Source of the DNA: Sindora glabra
Taxonomy: Eukaryota > Streptophyta > Magnoliopsida > Fabales > Fabaceae
Length of the DNA stretch: 64,000 nucleotides
Direction: 5' to 3'
Assembly (NCBI GenBank): GCA_020226215.1
Contig: CM035233.1
Location: 23,501,150 to 23,565,149 of the forward strand
A program made the translations under genes and the position numbers. The notes beneath the pieces were generated by a model. That model was not told the DNA's origin, did no database searches, and saw only the letters and a list, made by a program, of their open reading frames with translations. Shown one piece after another: positions 24,024 through 36,502 of this stretch. Position 1 is the stretch's first letter. Every line of letters starts with the position of its first letter.

Positions 24024-24835
24024 ATGCTAGATAATAGAGACATAGAGAGTGTGAGCTCAAGCGATGATGGAATGCCATCAATGGAAGATTATAGTAATGT
24101 TAATATTACAAATCCTAGAGAAATGTTGGTTACTAGGCGTGCTCTCAACATACAACCTAAAGGAGATGGTGATGAAGAGCAATATGAGCATATTTTTCAT
24201 ACTATATAAATGACAAGGTTTGTAGCATGATTATTGATAGTAGAAGTTTTATTAATATTACTTGCACCTTATTGATTGAGAAATTGAATTTACCCATATC
24301 AAAGTATCCTAATCCATATAAACTACAATGGTTGAATGAATGTAAAGACATAAGGGTGACTAAACAAGCTTTAGTTTTATTTTCCATTAGCAAATACAAA
24401 GATGAGGTTCTTTGTGATATGACACCTATGCATGCTATAATCTACTTCTTGGGCATTCATGGCAATTTAATAGAAAGGTTACTCATGATGGTTACAAAAA
24501 TACACACACCCTTGCCATGAATAATCACATCATTATATTAACACCTCTTAAACTTGCTAAGGCATATGTTGATCAAATTAGGATTGCAAGAGAGTGTAAG
24601 ATAAGAAAAGAATAATTGAGCATTCAAGAGAAAGAGAGGAAGGATAAGAAAATTGAGTTTGAGCTAAAAGAGAAAAATAAAATGGTGAGTAGTAAGGAAA
24701 AAATTCAAAGAGTAGTAAGAAAAATAGAGAGAAAAATAAGAAAGTTAGTGCATTTGCAAGAAAAAAGTGAGACTGAGAGTGCTTTGGGAGCAATTACCTG
24801 TAGTCATGTACAAGGATGTTTATTTCACCAATGAC
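24024..24835 (+). pseudogene. Linker and aspartic protease of gypsy element 1
   Basis: Frame 24024-24209 encodes an acidic linker (SSSDDGMPSMEDYSN, then MLVTRRALN). Frame 24227-24520 contains 'MIIDSRSFINITCTLLIEKL' and 'YKLQWLNECKDIRVTKQALV', the retropepsin region. The active-site triad, DGGS or DSGA in most relatives (DGGS in element 2 at the same place), reads DSRS here, so the enzyme would be dead even without frameshifts. A Lys/Glu-rich coiled segment (24616-24780) follows, as in element 2 before its RT. Confidence 0.7.
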
Positions 24836-25775
24836 CTTAATTCTTCTTTGCTTAGTACAGTTGATTCTTTGTTAAAAGAATTTGCTAATATTTTTCCAGA
24901 AGAAATACCTATGGATTACCTCTTCTAAGAGATATTAAGCATCAGATAGACTTCAACCTTAGATCTTTGGTCCTAAATAAGTCAGCCTATAGAACTAATC
25001 TTGAAGAGACAAAGGAAATTCATAGGCAAGTGAATGAATTATTATGAAAGGGATTTGTGAGGAAGAGACTTAACCCATGTTTTGTACTTGTGATCTTAGT
25101 TCTAAAGAAAGATAGGACATGGTGTATGTGTATTAACTGTCAAGTCATCAATAAAATCACTATAAAGTATAAATATCCTATCCCGAAATTAGATGATCTG
25201 CTTAATGAATTGCACGGTTTGTGTATGTTTTCTAAAATTGATTTCAAAAATGGCTACTATCAAATTCACATGAAAGAAGGTAATGAATGGAAAACTACTT
25301 TCAAGATAAAATATGGTTTGTATGAATGGTTAGTGATGCCTTTTGGTTTAAGTAATGCACTTAGTATTTTCATGAGATTAATGAACCATGTCTGGTGTTC
25401 TTTCATTAGGAAATTTGTTGTGGTTTACTTTGACGACATTTTAGTTTACATAAAAAATTTAGATGAACATGTTGAGCACTTATATTCTATGTTTAGAATT
25501 TTAAAGGAAAATGGATTGCATGCAAATCTTAAGAAGTATTCATTTTGCATGGAATTTATTGTGTTTTTAGGTTTTGTTATTAGTTCAAGAGGAATAAATA
25601 TTGATGAAGAGAAGGTTAAGGCAATTAAAGATTGACCTACACCTCAAAATGCAAATTAGATTAGAAGCTTTCATGGCTTAGCAAGTTTTTATAGGAGGTT
25701 TGTAAAAGACTTTAGTTTTATTACAACACCTTTAAATGAACTTGTTAAAAAGAATGTTGTGTTTAAATGGGATAA
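24836..25775 (+). pseudogene. Reverse transcriptase of gypsy element 1
   Basis: The pre-RT part 'LLKEFANIFPEE' (about 24874) is followed by a frameshift and a stop. The main RT frame is open at 25057-25635 (192 codons): 'FSKIDFKNGYYQIHMKEGNE' (motif A, catalytic Asp), 'GLYEWLVMPFGLSNALSIFM' (motif B), and YFDDILVYIKN (25426-25458, the intact catalytic Asp pair), then 'FLGFVISSRGI' and EEKVKAIKD, ending at TGA in place of Trp. The thumb/connection follows with one further TAG. The polymerase core is the best preserved segment of this element. Confidence 0.85.
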
Positions 25776-26215
25776 TGTACATGAAAAGGCTTTTAATACC
25801 TTGAAAGAAAAATTGGCCAATGCTTTATTATTGCATTTGCCTAATTTTGATAAAGCTTTTGAAGTTAAATGTGATGCTTCTAGTGTTGCAATTGGAGCTA
25901 TATTGATATAGGACTCCAAACCAATTGCATACTTTAGTGAAAAGCTTAGTGAAGCAATATTGAATTATCCTACTTATGATAAGGACCTTTATGCATTGGT
26001 AAGAACATTGCAAACTTGGCAGCATTACGTGTAGCCAAGGGAGTTCATCATTCATTCGAATTATCAAAGCTTAAAGTTTCTAAAATCCCAAGGTAAGCTT
26101 TGAAAGAGACATAACAAGTGGTTGGAGTACATTAAGATGTTTCTTTACATAATCAAACACAAGAGTGGTAAGGAAAATACTATGATTGATGGATTGTCTA
26201 AGAGGTACACATTGC
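25776..26215 (+). pseudogene. RNase H domain of gypsy element 1
   Basis: It reads 'FDKAFEVKCDASSVAIGAIL' then a TAG, followed by 'PIAYFSEKLSEAILNYPTYD', 'KDLYALVRTLQTWQHYV', and 'FIIHSNYQSLKFLKSQ'. Two of the usual acidic residues are altered (DKELYAL to DKDLYAL, HSD to HSN). It degrades the RNA strand during cDNA synthesis in active elements. The domain continues in frame from the RT. A TAG near 26034 and a TGA near 26101 interrupt it. Confidence 0.75.
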
Positions 26216-27519
26216 TTACATCTTTACAAACTAAATTACTTGGTTTTAAATATATTAAGGACTTATATGTCAATGATTCTAATTTTGGTCAAGTGTGGCA
26301 TTCTTGTTCTAAGCAAGCTTATGGGGACTATTATAGGCATAATGGTTTCTTGTCTAAGAAAAATAAATTATGTGTACTTATATGTTCCTTACGTAAAATG
26401 CTAGTTAGAGAAACTCATGGTGGTGGATTAATAGGACATTTTGGTGTGCAAAAGACTTTAGAAATTTTGTTTAAGCATTTTTTTATTAGCCTAACATGAA
26501 GCATGATAAGCAATCTATTTATGACAAGTGCATAACATGTAAAAAAGGAAAATCTAAAGTCATGCCCCATGATTTCTATACACTTTTGCCTTTATCTAAT
26601 CAACCTTGGATTGATTTCTCCATGGATTTTGTGCTAGGATTACCTAGAACTTAAGGTGGAAAAGATAGCATATTTGTTATTATTGATAGCTTTAGGAAAA
26701 TGGCACATTTCATTGCATGTTCTAAAATTAATGATGCCATACATATTGCTGATTTATTCTTTAAGGAAGTAGTACACTTGCATGATTTGCCCAGAACAAT
26801 AGTAAGTGATAGAGATGTTAAGTTACTAAGTCACTTTTAGCATACTTTATAAGGTAAGCTAGGAACTAAACTCTTATTTTCTACTATTGCACATTTTTAA
26901 ACGGATGGATAAATTGAAGTAGTTAATAGGACACTTGCCACTTTGTTACGTGCTATCATTCAAAAGAATATGAAAATTTGGAGGAGATTTTTACCACATA
27001 TTGAGTTTGCTTATAATAGAACTGTTTATTCTACTACTTCTTATTCTCCATTTGAAGTTATGTATGGCTTTAATCCCTTGACTCCATTAGATATCTTACC
27101 TTTGCCTACTAATGAACATACTAATTTGGATGGTAAGCATAAAGTAGATTTTGTTAGGGAGCTGTATGCAAAAGTTCAAGCTAACTTTGAGAAAAGGAAT
27201 GAGCAATACTTAAAGCAAGCTAATAAAGGGTATACTAAAGTTATTTTTGAGCCTAAAGATTAGGTTTAGGTTCATATGCAAAAGGAGAGGTTCCTTACAT
27301 AAAGAAAATCGAAGTTGTAATCAAGAGGAGATGGGTCATTTCAAGTTTTGGAGAGAATCAATGATAATACCTACAAGCTAGATTTGCTAAGTGAATATGA
27401 TAATGTAAGTGCTACATTTAATGTTTCTAGTTTATTTTTGTTTGATATAGGTGATGGATTTGATTTGAGGATGAATCCTTTCCAAGAGGGATGGAATTAT
27501 AGAGATCCAACCAACTAAT
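26216..27519 (+). pseudogene. Integrase and pol C-terminus of gypsy element 1
   Basis: The zinc-binding region is seen as 'GGLIGHFGVQKTLEILFKHF' (26420-26485) and KCITCKKGKSK. In the catalytic core, 'WIDFSMDFVLGLPRT' (first Asp), 'IVSDRDVKLLSHF' (second Asp), and 'IEVVNRTLATLLRAI' (Glu) are present, separated by TAA and TAG stops. Frame 26943-27263 holds 'WRRFLPHIEFAYNRTVYSTT' and 'SPFEVMYGFNPLTPLDILPL'. The C-terminal DW-VH-motif (VHMQKERF) follows with stops. The reading frame runs through the polypurine tract (FQEG) into the 3' LTR and stops at 27517-27519. The LTR then holds a further conserved block in an adjacent position (see finding). No chromodomain was seen. Confidence 0.8.
27484..27491 (+). 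promoter_or_regulatory. Polypurine tract of gypsy element 1
   Basis: AAGAGGGA immediately before the TGGAATTATAGAG start of the 3' LTR. Confidence 0.7.
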
Positions 27520-28324
27520 GTAAATATCCTATGCATAGAATTAGAGGTCCCATGACTAAAGTCAAGACTAAGAGGATGAAGCAAGCTTTGCAAGGCTTAA
27601 TCATGGACATCAAAGGAAAAGAAGATTAACATGAAATAGAGGCTGCATCAAGATGAGTCATTTTCTTACAACTTGAGGATGCTATGAACCTAACTTGAAG
27701 ATAATAATTTGGAGTGCCCAATTTGCTTAACCAATTTACACTTGTGGGCTACAATTGTTCACTCTATTGGGCTATTTTTGTTTAAACTTAATTAGTTAAT
27801 AAATAAGCTCTATTTCTTATTTTTATTTGAATTTTCATAGGTATTTATAGGCTAAAATTTTCAAATGACCTTTGTTTTTGTTATTTGATGTATTGGATCA
27901 TTTTAGAGCATTTAGGCTTTAGTTTAAGATAAATGTATTTAAGCCCATTTTTTATTTTAAAATATTTACCATCTTACTGTAAGAATTTTAATATGTTTAC
28001 CTAGAGTTATTTAGAAGGCCTTTTATTAGGTTTAAGTTGCTGAATTAGTTTTAGGCTAATATAGTGTCATTAGAGCCCATTCTTAATTAGGGTTTTAAAG
28101 AGTTATATAAGGAAACTTATTCCTTATACCAAAATATACTTGGAAAATTAATAAAATTTGAGTGTTTCTCCATTGTGAGAGCTTCCCCTTTGTTCTTAGG
28201 TTAAGAGCTAAATTTTATAGTGTTAGTTCTACTAATAGGTCGCGGTTAGGGTCAAGTTCCCTTTACCTGTTTTCAAGAAGGTCCAATTAGTTCTTTTACA
28301 TCATGAGTAGGTTCCTTCACATCA
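27492..28324 (+). repeat. 3' LTR of gypsy element 1
   Basis: Starts TGGAATTATAGAGATCC and ends CACATCA. Homologous to 18510-19403 over its whole length. Positions 27541-27629 encode RGPMTKVKTKRMKQALQGL followed by IMDIKGKED and a stop, a pol-derived tail. Confidence 0.8.
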
Positions 28325-30076
28325 CAATGTTTGAGCTCTAACTTCAAGACCACAATCAAAACATACGATGCACACAAAGCATAGGTGAAGTAAAAGAAAT
28401 ACCTTAGAAAGATAGGGGTAAATGATTAAATATGGTTAAAGGTTGAAGCACACAATTGCTAAGCAAACGCTAGAGAAAATCAAATGGAGAGCACAAGAAA
28501 GTTGAGGGCAAATCACTGTACAATGCAAGTCTATTTATGGTTATAAGAAATAGAGACAATGTAAAAGTAGTTACTTATATGTTTCCAAATCTTTTGATAT
28601 TAAAATCAAAGTCTAATGTTTTATGCATAATAATAAAAATGCCTTTAGGTGAACTTTCAACATTGATAAGAATTGACATATAATGCTTGGCTACTTTTTG
28701 AACTTAACAATTCACCTTTATTTTCCACATCAATTGCCTAAATAACTATAGTGGAAAGTTTTCTTCCTAAGTGCACACCCTACAAAAGATAATTTTGCTT
28801 TATAATGTTGGCTTTTTAGATGAATTGAAAGTATAAGTTGTACTTATTTTTGAAAATATCACCACATCATTATATACACTAGTTTTCTCATTAGCCAATG
28901 TCAATGTGGCAATATTAAAAGGCAATTTTAATGTAATGTATGCCACTAGGTAAAAATTGCTTAAACATTTCATATAAAAATTGAAAGTATATGTTTAACA
29001 TTAATAGTTTGAATCCTTGATACATTGATATCAACAAGAAAAGTGAACAAAATAACAAGATCAAAACACAATTAGATTTAGATGACACTCTTAAAAGTGT
29101 TATGTCCCTGAAAACCAAGAGGCATTTAGAAGGATAGGAATCAATTCATGAAAATGAAGAGAGTCTTATTGAATTTTTTTGGCCAAGTTCTCTTATAAAG
29201 TCATTACATGCAGTAGATTTATTTTAAAACATGGAATGAATGCAATGAAATTTATGGAAGAATTATAATTAACCTTTAGAAAATTAGAGATAACTTTATA
29301 AGTCCATATTTATATGTCACTAGAAGTCTAGTGTCTTTCACAAATTGCTATAACTTATGTTTATTATTGTTCATGAAAATTGAAATTATCCATTGGTGAA
29401 AGCAATCATTTTAGCTAAGCGCTCATATATTTTTCCTATAACTACCTTAAAACATGTTTTTGAATGTGTCCAAATAATTGATTACTAGTTCTACCTTTTT
29501 TGATTAATTGGAAAGGTAATTCTAATTACATTGCTAGTTAATCATTTCTTTAATTTATAAGTGTGTGAAAAGTTGGAATGGTTGGGAGTTCCTTTTATAT
29601 TTGTCCACTTGTCTAAATAATTTGTTTTCAACTATTTTCCCAACATTGTGATACCAATAGCCCATACTATTCTGTTAGTTTTGGTTGGTTCCTTCATCTT
29701 GGTTTACTTTCAATGAATGGAATAAATCATTCTCTTTATTAAATTTTAAGTTTTGAACCATGATTTTCCTTCATTAATGCATTGGATTTTTAATAAAGTC
29801 AAGATGTAAATCTATAAGATGCATAATGGTGACTTTTACTCTAACATAGTGTTTTGTCACTTCTGAGACTTCACTTTGATGGGTTTAATTTTAATGGCAT
29901 TTTTGTCAATTTTTATTGTGCTTCAATATATATATTGATTTAAAAAAAAGAGCAACATTTTTATCAATATCAATGTGCTTTGAAATAGATATTTTATTCT
30001 AAAAAGAAGAATGACATTTGTAAAACATATATTCTAATAATTGATCAGCTATAAATATTTAAATACAAAATCCTTA
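28325..30076. other. AT-rich stretch without recognised gene
   Basis: May contain the 5' end of the CACTA element interrupted by gypsy element 1. Weak CACTA-like words occur at 28747-28753 (TATAGTG), 28877 (CACTAG) and 29317-29333 (CACTAGAAGTCTAGTG), with none supported by target duplication. No coding sequence recognised. Confidence 0.4.
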
Positions 30077-30232
30077 TGTAACACCCCAATCCAAGAATCG
30101 AAGGTTAAAAATTTGTGCTTGTCTTTTCTTCATGTGTAACTTCTTAGGAAATGGTCCACAGTAATGACAAGAGTGTTTCATCTTGCTCAAGCATCCTTCA
30201 TCCACAGTGGGAAACTACTTAAAAACATTAAA
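30077..30232 (+). repeat. TGTAACACCCC repeat fragment, copy 1
   Basis: TGTAACACCCCAATCCAAG starts a stretch of about 155 bp that recurs at 50310-50480. Shared words are 'gaaatggtcca', 'cttgctcaagcatccttcatcc' (split by small differences), and 'acttaaaaa'. TGTAACACCCC is a common start of plant gypsy LTRs. Similarity stops after about 155 bp, so both are truncated. Confidence 0.6.
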
Positions 30233-31949
30233 AACAATAGAGTAAATTATAGTGAAAATCCATACCAACAGTTTTAGAATTTTATTAAGAATTTTTCTTC
30301 TTTTAGTTTAGCTTATCTCCCCTTTTTTCTATTGCCTTTCTTCCATTCTTTATATAGCCTAAAAGTTTTTTATTATTTTTTTGTAAAATTAGGCTTTTAT
30401 TTTCTTTACACATCACCTACACCTACCGAAGAGGGATTTCTTTTTCTTTGAAAATTTTAGATCTTCACTAACCAATTCATCCACTAACGTTAACCAAAAT
30501 TCAAGTAATTGGCATAATCCCCCTGACTTGAAGGTAAGATCATTAATTTAGAATAATTAGTAATTCCTTTTCAAATTAAGATGGTTATATCAAATTTTAA
30601 AATATAATTTGTAATGATTTGTTTAGTTATGACTTTTGTAATTTGCAAAAACTCATCATCGACCAATGAAGCTAAGCAATGAATCTTTAACTTGTTTTTA
30701 TATTGATGTGAAACCATTCTTTATAAAGCAATAAAAGAATCTAAGTTACATAAAGCATACAAGCTTCTCAATCTCTCTTTATTATCTCTTACTCGATTTA
30801 ACTCTTTGATTTCAACATACTCTCTTCCATCCTAACCTTCCATTTATTTCATCCTTATACATTTTCATTTATTTTTCTTTTTTTATTCTTCTATTTAACA
30901 CTAATACTCTACAAACACTATTCTTATTTATGTTTTAATTTTATTTTTTTTATAATTTAGGAGCTTTATTTTAGGTTAACTACTTAAGAAAGAGAAATTG
31001 GCAAAGTATGTATAAATTTCAAAGCCTATTTCTTTTTATATTTTTGTGTTTTTTTCTTGTCATTCTAAGAAGTACAAGATTCATTATTGTTATTCTACTG
31101 GTGCTTTGGATTTTAGCACAACCTTAACTATAGAGAAACTTGAAAAGAGAAATTTCAAACTAAAATTACTCACCCAAAACTCTATAGAGCTGAAAAATGT
31201 GATTTAAGTTAATTTAAAATAAGAGCTTGATTTTGTATGGGTGCTAAAACTATAGTTTTGATAAGTGACAATTGGTTAAATATATAACTCAAAACCAAGT
31301 TTATTTAACTAATAGGCAGTTCTATCTTCCACTACTTTCATTATTGCTTCTTAATGGCCTATTGATACAAGCATTTTATCATACATTATATAGGCTATAG
31401 TTATAGTATTTTTGATATTTTAGAAGTTCTTAGTTAATTTTTTTATGTTTTTTTTGTTTAACCTATGTTTGTGTTAGTTTTAAGCTTTACTTGTGAACAT
31501 TAGTGTTTAGGCTTTAAATTAGGTTTAATTTTAATATTCAGGAATCTTTGCATATAGTTTGATTTTTGGGCCATAACTTAGGCTATAAGTGTTAGTTTTG
31601 GCTAATATGCACTTTTTGGAAAGCTAAGACATAGATCTACAACTCTCATGAAAAAGTCAAGACCTAAAAATGCCATCTTGAAGCTTGAAATCCACTTAGA
31701 AGTAAGCTATACGGATCTATCAAGAGGCCTAAATACTATCTTAATTTTCAATCCATATCTAGATCTTTAGATGTTAAAATTGGATAAACTATACATGGTT
31801 TGAAAGCTTAAAAAGAGACCTACAACTCATCTTTAATAAAATATCAAACAATGTAGTTGGAAGCCACTACCCACATGAATGATACTAAGAATCATTATAT
31901 AAGGGTTAAAAACTAAGTTTTAAGTAAGGATCAATTGAGAAAGATTAAA
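30233..31949. other. AT-rich stretch without recognised gene
   Basis: T-rich and A-rich blocks alternate. No frame, terminus or repeat that I can support. Confidence 0.45.
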
Positions 31950-32640
31950 AGGTAGCTAAAAAGAGATTGAGGAATTCTCCGTTGGATTCTTTTTCTTTTT
32001 CTTTAGTTTTCTTTTCTTTTTACTATAAAAGATAATGGATTCTAATTCTATGTTAATTTCTTGTTCAATTTCAATGTCTTGCTAGTTTTCATATTCTTAG
32101 ATAGGGGTTGATTCTTTGAATTTCTATTTGAAGTTAATTTTGATTATATGAGATCTCTATTCATGGCAATTTGATGTTTTGGATTTATTACTTATGGAAA
32201 TATTAAACTTAGGTTATATGCTTCTAAAAATAGGTACTTAATCTCTGTGATCACTAAAGGAATCCATTAATCTTAATGAGTTTATGCTAATACTTTTGAT
32301 CATAAAAGTAGACATAAGATTAATATGAATATACATGTTATACCTTGGAAGAGGATAGCATATGCATTAGCGAATTTCAATCTTTGTAATTCATTAAAGT
32401 ATAGTTCATGTAATCTAATTAATTTGCTAAAGAATCTTGCATTTTATTTTAAATACTTAGCATTTGTCTTTAAATTCAAAATTTTCATTGTCTAAATAAT
32501 GTAATAAATTTTAGTAGATTGGTAGTTGAAATATTTTCCTTATAGGAATGATATTTTATTCATCTCATACAATTACTTATAATACCATACACTTGTGGCT
32601 GTAACCACTTATTCATCATTTATATGTATAACTTTCCTTA
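31950..32640 (+). repeat. Decayed LTR-like remnant
   Basis: Resembles 4800-5590 in layout: an early-leader block, then AT-rich sequence, then a tail 'taataccatacacttgtggctg' at about 32580-32602 (compare GTGCACTTGCGGG at 5569). Boundaries cannot be fixed. Confidence 0.25.
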
Positions 32641-33072
32641 TTCTATTTCTTTTTTGATGGCCTGAGGTCACAATTTAACTTTATGTTTGAGTAATTACTA
32701 TGTATGCATTTATTAGCAGATGCATTATACTGATGCTAATTTTCATAATCATACATGCAAACATACTTGTAAAGGCATCAAGCCACTTATTCATAAAACA
32801 TTAAGAAATTAAAAAATAAATACTAGAGCATTAGAAAAATGAATGGTTAACACAAGTAAACACATAGAGTATATGCGCACATGTATTCATAAGATACGTG
32901 TGAAATACCTTATAAATACCAATTCCTTATCTATCTTTGGGTTATCCTTATCCATCTCACCCTACCTTATTCCTTTTGTCCACCTTTATTCATCTAAATA
33001 TTGATTTATATAGCATGCGCTCCCCATTCCAATATGGTTCCCATATAATAATAACAAATTTAGCTAGCTTAT

Positions 33073-33689
33073 TAATAAGAATCTAAGAAAGCCCATTAAA
33101 GATAAAAGCTTGAAGGCATTGGAAGAGCTTCAAGGACTAATGACAAGAGTAAAGACAAAGAAGATAAAAGGAGACCTAGAGAAGATAGTTATTATTCTAT
33201 TTGAAAATAAGCCCAATTTGGAGCTAGAAGAGTCCAAGATAGTCAATTGCTTCTATTTGGAAGACATGGGCTCCAATGAATCCATTAGCATTTAATTAGT
33301 TTAGTATTTTTGTAATAAATGGGCCATATGGTCCAAGACTTATTTTTAAATTTATTTTGGCATGAAACTTATTATTTTATTTGGGTCAATTAGAATTGGG
33401 CTTGTTAGTGTAAAAGGCCCATTAGGGTTTGTATATGATGGCTTATAGGGGCTGGTCATATATAAGCTCTTGTAAACAGATTTTTATTCAGTTTTGAATA
33501 CAATTTGAGATTGAGAGCTTGTGACTCTTAGGTTCTTGAGTGAGCTAATTATCTTTGATCTTATCAAGAAGCTCCTTTTTATGGCAATTGTTCTTTTGGC
33601 TTATCAATCTGTGATTGTAGTGCCCATCCTCCATCTTTTCTATTTTTTATTGTTTGAAATCTAACTCAAGATCGTTTATTATTTCATCA
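33073..33689 (+). repeat. 5' LTR of gypsy element 2
   Basis: 617 bp, TAATAAGAATC...ATTTCATCA. By eye about 23 of the first 235 bases differ from the 3' LTR, nearly all transitions. 33110-33295 is an open frame for the pol tail (LQGLMTRVKTKKIKG through LEDMGSNESISI), present because the LTR overlaps the pol 3' end. Confidence 0.9.
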
Positions 33690-33691
33690 AT

Positions 33692-33704
33692 TGGTATCAT
33701 GAGC
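33692..33704 (+). promoter_or_regulatory. Primer-binding site of gypsy element 2
   Basis: TGGTATCATGAGC starts two bases after the LTR. It is like TGGTATCAGAGC with one inserted T. Confidence 0.75.
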
Positions 33705-34477
33705 TTTGGTTAGAGTTGGATTCGAAGAATACTATATCAAAAATACTGTTCATTGTTACTGTTTCGTCTGATACTGTTTCATGCACACTGTTCGTCGACA
33801 CTATTCATCCAAATTTTAGGGTTTTGTAACATTATTCGTGGTTGCACTGTTCATGCAGTCTAGGGTTTCATCAATTCTTGGTATAATCTTTCCTAAATCT
33901 TGTTACAACACTTGTTTTATTGTTGGATTCTTGTTTCTTGGTAATTAGAATGGCTAAATTCATAACTAATTATTAGTTTTTTGCAATTGTGTTCTTCATG
34001 TTCATCACATGTTCTTGATTCTGTATCTGTTCAATCTTGTGAAATTCTATTAGTTTAGTGTTTAGTATTAAATAATAGCTTGATTTGAAGGGAATTATGA
34101 ATACAATCAATTCTATTTCCTTGTTTACTATTTCTTTCTAAAATTCTAGTTCAATTGGATTGAATTTATTTGCTATCTCAAATATGAACATTTTCATATT
34201 CTTGCTTATTCTTCCAAGTTCATCATTAGTGGCTAATTGAAAATATTATGATTCAATTTGAAAAAAAGGTACAACTATTATGCAGTAAAAAAAAAGGTTA
34301 CAGCAAAAAAAAAAAGTCTACAACAAAAAAAAAGAAAAAGAAAAATCTACAGTACACAAAAATGCTTCTTAGATGCCACTTTCTTGTAATTTTCAGCTTG
34401 TTTTTGCTTAGTTGCTGAATTATTCCATACCAAAATTTTTTTGAAACAACTTAGCTATTATTTAACATTGTATAATC
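33705..34477 (+). other. Untranslated leader of gypsy element 2, first part
   Basis: 33743-33860 contains an irregular minisatellite of ACTGTT/ACTATTC-CAT words. 34262-34355 contains runs of A separated by 'ctacagc' and 'ctacaac' words. No reading frame. The leader resumes after solo LTR A at 36143. Confidence 0.6.
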
Positions 34478-35106
34478 TGTTGGGAATTCGGATTATCACA
34501 TGCAGCGGAATTTTAAATTTTGATCCGAATTCTACCTAGGATCCATGCAAAAGCATGAGTCAATGATTAGGGTTTTACCTATTGGGCACTCGTGTTTCTA
34601 CTGATCAAAACTTGAGAGCGGATGAATCAAACGCCGGCCGGAAGGTACAGCGTCTCTACGGTATCCACACGGAGTGAACAACGACCTCTCACCCTCCACG
34701 CGTCTGCTAGGATGCGTTTTTCTCTCTAAGAATTAGGATTGGATGTTTTTGAGTTATTTAGGGTTTATATGGAAGCTTAAAACGTGATTATTAAGTGCTG
34801 CCCTCAAGTCCCTTTTTATAGAACTTAGGCAAGCCATAATCTTAGTCCTACTAGGATAATGCTTCCAAAATCCTAATCACACTTAACAACTCATCTTATC
34901 CTTATCCTAGAGATAATGGGAAGAGATAAGACTTATCTATTAATTATCTAATATTAGATAATGATATTATCTCATAATATAAATATCTTAATATTAGATA
35001 ATTGCATATAGTTATCAAATATCAAAATAATATTATCTCATAATATATTTATCTAATATCTGATAAGATAATTACTTGATATTACTTTAATATCAAATAA
35101 TATCAC

Positions 35107-35146
<40 letters not shown>

Positions 35147-36137
35147 GTGAATTTATTATTCTTAATAATATATATGCACGAAAATAAGTCCAATTAATTG
35201 AATATTAATATAATTAAAGTCCAATTAATTATTGTCTTATTCCTACTCCTTTTGTGTGACCCTGTAGGTTCTTACTACGTTGACAATGACTTATTATTGA
35301 GCCATAGACAGCGAGCGGTATCTAGCAATACATCACTGCCACTCAAGTAGTAAGAATGTCTGTGATTCGACATCCACCTAATACATGATCAACGTTTTAC
35401 ATCATGACCCTTTTGTAATAATATCCAAATTGAACTGGAGGCATGGAATGTGTCATCCTCGTCAATGTTCAATTTATATTTCTTGATACTGAGTAGACTT
35501 AAAATAAATAATTAATATCACATATTAATTCAACTGAGCATGGCCATGCATTTCTAAGTCTCACTCAATCAAGGGGCCCAAGGATATTTCTCTTTTATAC
35601 AAGAGTAACAAAATCCCATTTACATCACTCACTTCCCTCTGCATGATTTATGACACACCCAATCAATGCCCTACTTGTCACCTGATTAAAGGTGACATAG
35701 GACAATATTAAAGTGAGTAATTTCTCATGTAGGGAACCGTAGTGACTTCAAGTCAAAGGTTTATGTGTAGTTGTGATCATATGAGAATAACTTATGACAC
35801 GTTTATCCATGCAATATTCTCATAGTGGGTCAGTCCAGTACATTGTTCACTAGCAATGTACTCATGTATTGACTTGATATCACATATCCATGATTCGTAA
35901 TCATCAGTCACTATACATGCTAGTCTCGTTGTATTATTACTATCCTTTTTCATAATAATACTTGACTAGGGGCATTTTAGGAATAGCAAAGCTATTCCAA
36001 GGATAATTATTATATTAAGTTATAAATTGCGCATAATAATAATAAAAATAAAATATAATAATTAAATTGCCTAAAACATAATACATTGTATATAACTTCA
36101 ATCATCAATATGATTGGCTCTAGGACATACACCAACA
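34478..36137 (+). mobile_element. Solo LTR A (1660 bp) nested in element 2 leader
   Basis: TGTTGGGAATTCGG...GACATACACCAACA with a perfect duplication TAATC (34473-34477 and 36138-36142). No coding sequence, PBS or paired LTR within. TATA-like 'tttttatagaactt' near 34815 could mark its promoter. A (TA)n tract lies at 35110-35142. It is closest to copy D (52574), differing at only a few per cent by eye. It carries the stem-loops at 35286-35305 and 35837-35862. Ends and start word suggest Ty1/copia-like origin. Confidence 0.9.
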
Positions 36138-36502
36138 TAATCTTCTCTAATTTCTCCATTCTTGTCTTGTTTGCATTTTGGTTTCCTTAGTGTGCTTATT
36201 TCTTGTTTAGTTTTTCTTAATTGTCTTTGTTAGCTTCCTTAGTTTTTTCTTAGAGTTTTCTTTTGTTGGCTTCACTTGTGTCTTACTAATTGATTGTCAG
36301 TTAGTTATGGTTGATTGTGTGGATTAGAGGTTGACTTCCTTAAAAACTTTTGAGAACACTTGAGAGGAAAAAGGCAAGAGAGAAATCCTTACACAAAGGC
36401 CAATTTTGGGTGAAACATGAGTGAATATCTATTGAGTGAAACACTTAACGAGTGGAGAGGACCTTTTATTACATTAATCATTTTTGTTTTATAGACATAT
36501 CT

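Larger units (their letters stand above)
18510..28324 (+). mobile_element. Ty3/gypsy retrotransposon, element 1 (decayed, with nested LTR)
   Basis: The element has LTRs at 18510-19403 and 27492-28324, an initiator-Met type PBS, an A-rich leader, gag, protease, RT, RNase H and integrase in the order expected for Ty3/gypsy, and a polypurine tract AAGAGGGA before the 3' LTR. Subtracting the nested solo LTR (20444-23292 plus one TSD) leaves about 6.96 kb, close to element 2. Many stops and frameshifts make it non-functional. No chromodomain was recognised after the integrase. The terminal bases of the 5' LTR are eroded, and flanks (GATAA/CAATG) give no target duplication, so its exact start may be off by several bases. 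Confidence 0.85.

Noticed and set aside
28877..29333. Small CACTA-like MITE bounded by CACTAG and CTAGTG
   Set aside because: Inverted ends match poorly beyond six bases and the 3-bp flanks (ATA/TCT) differ.
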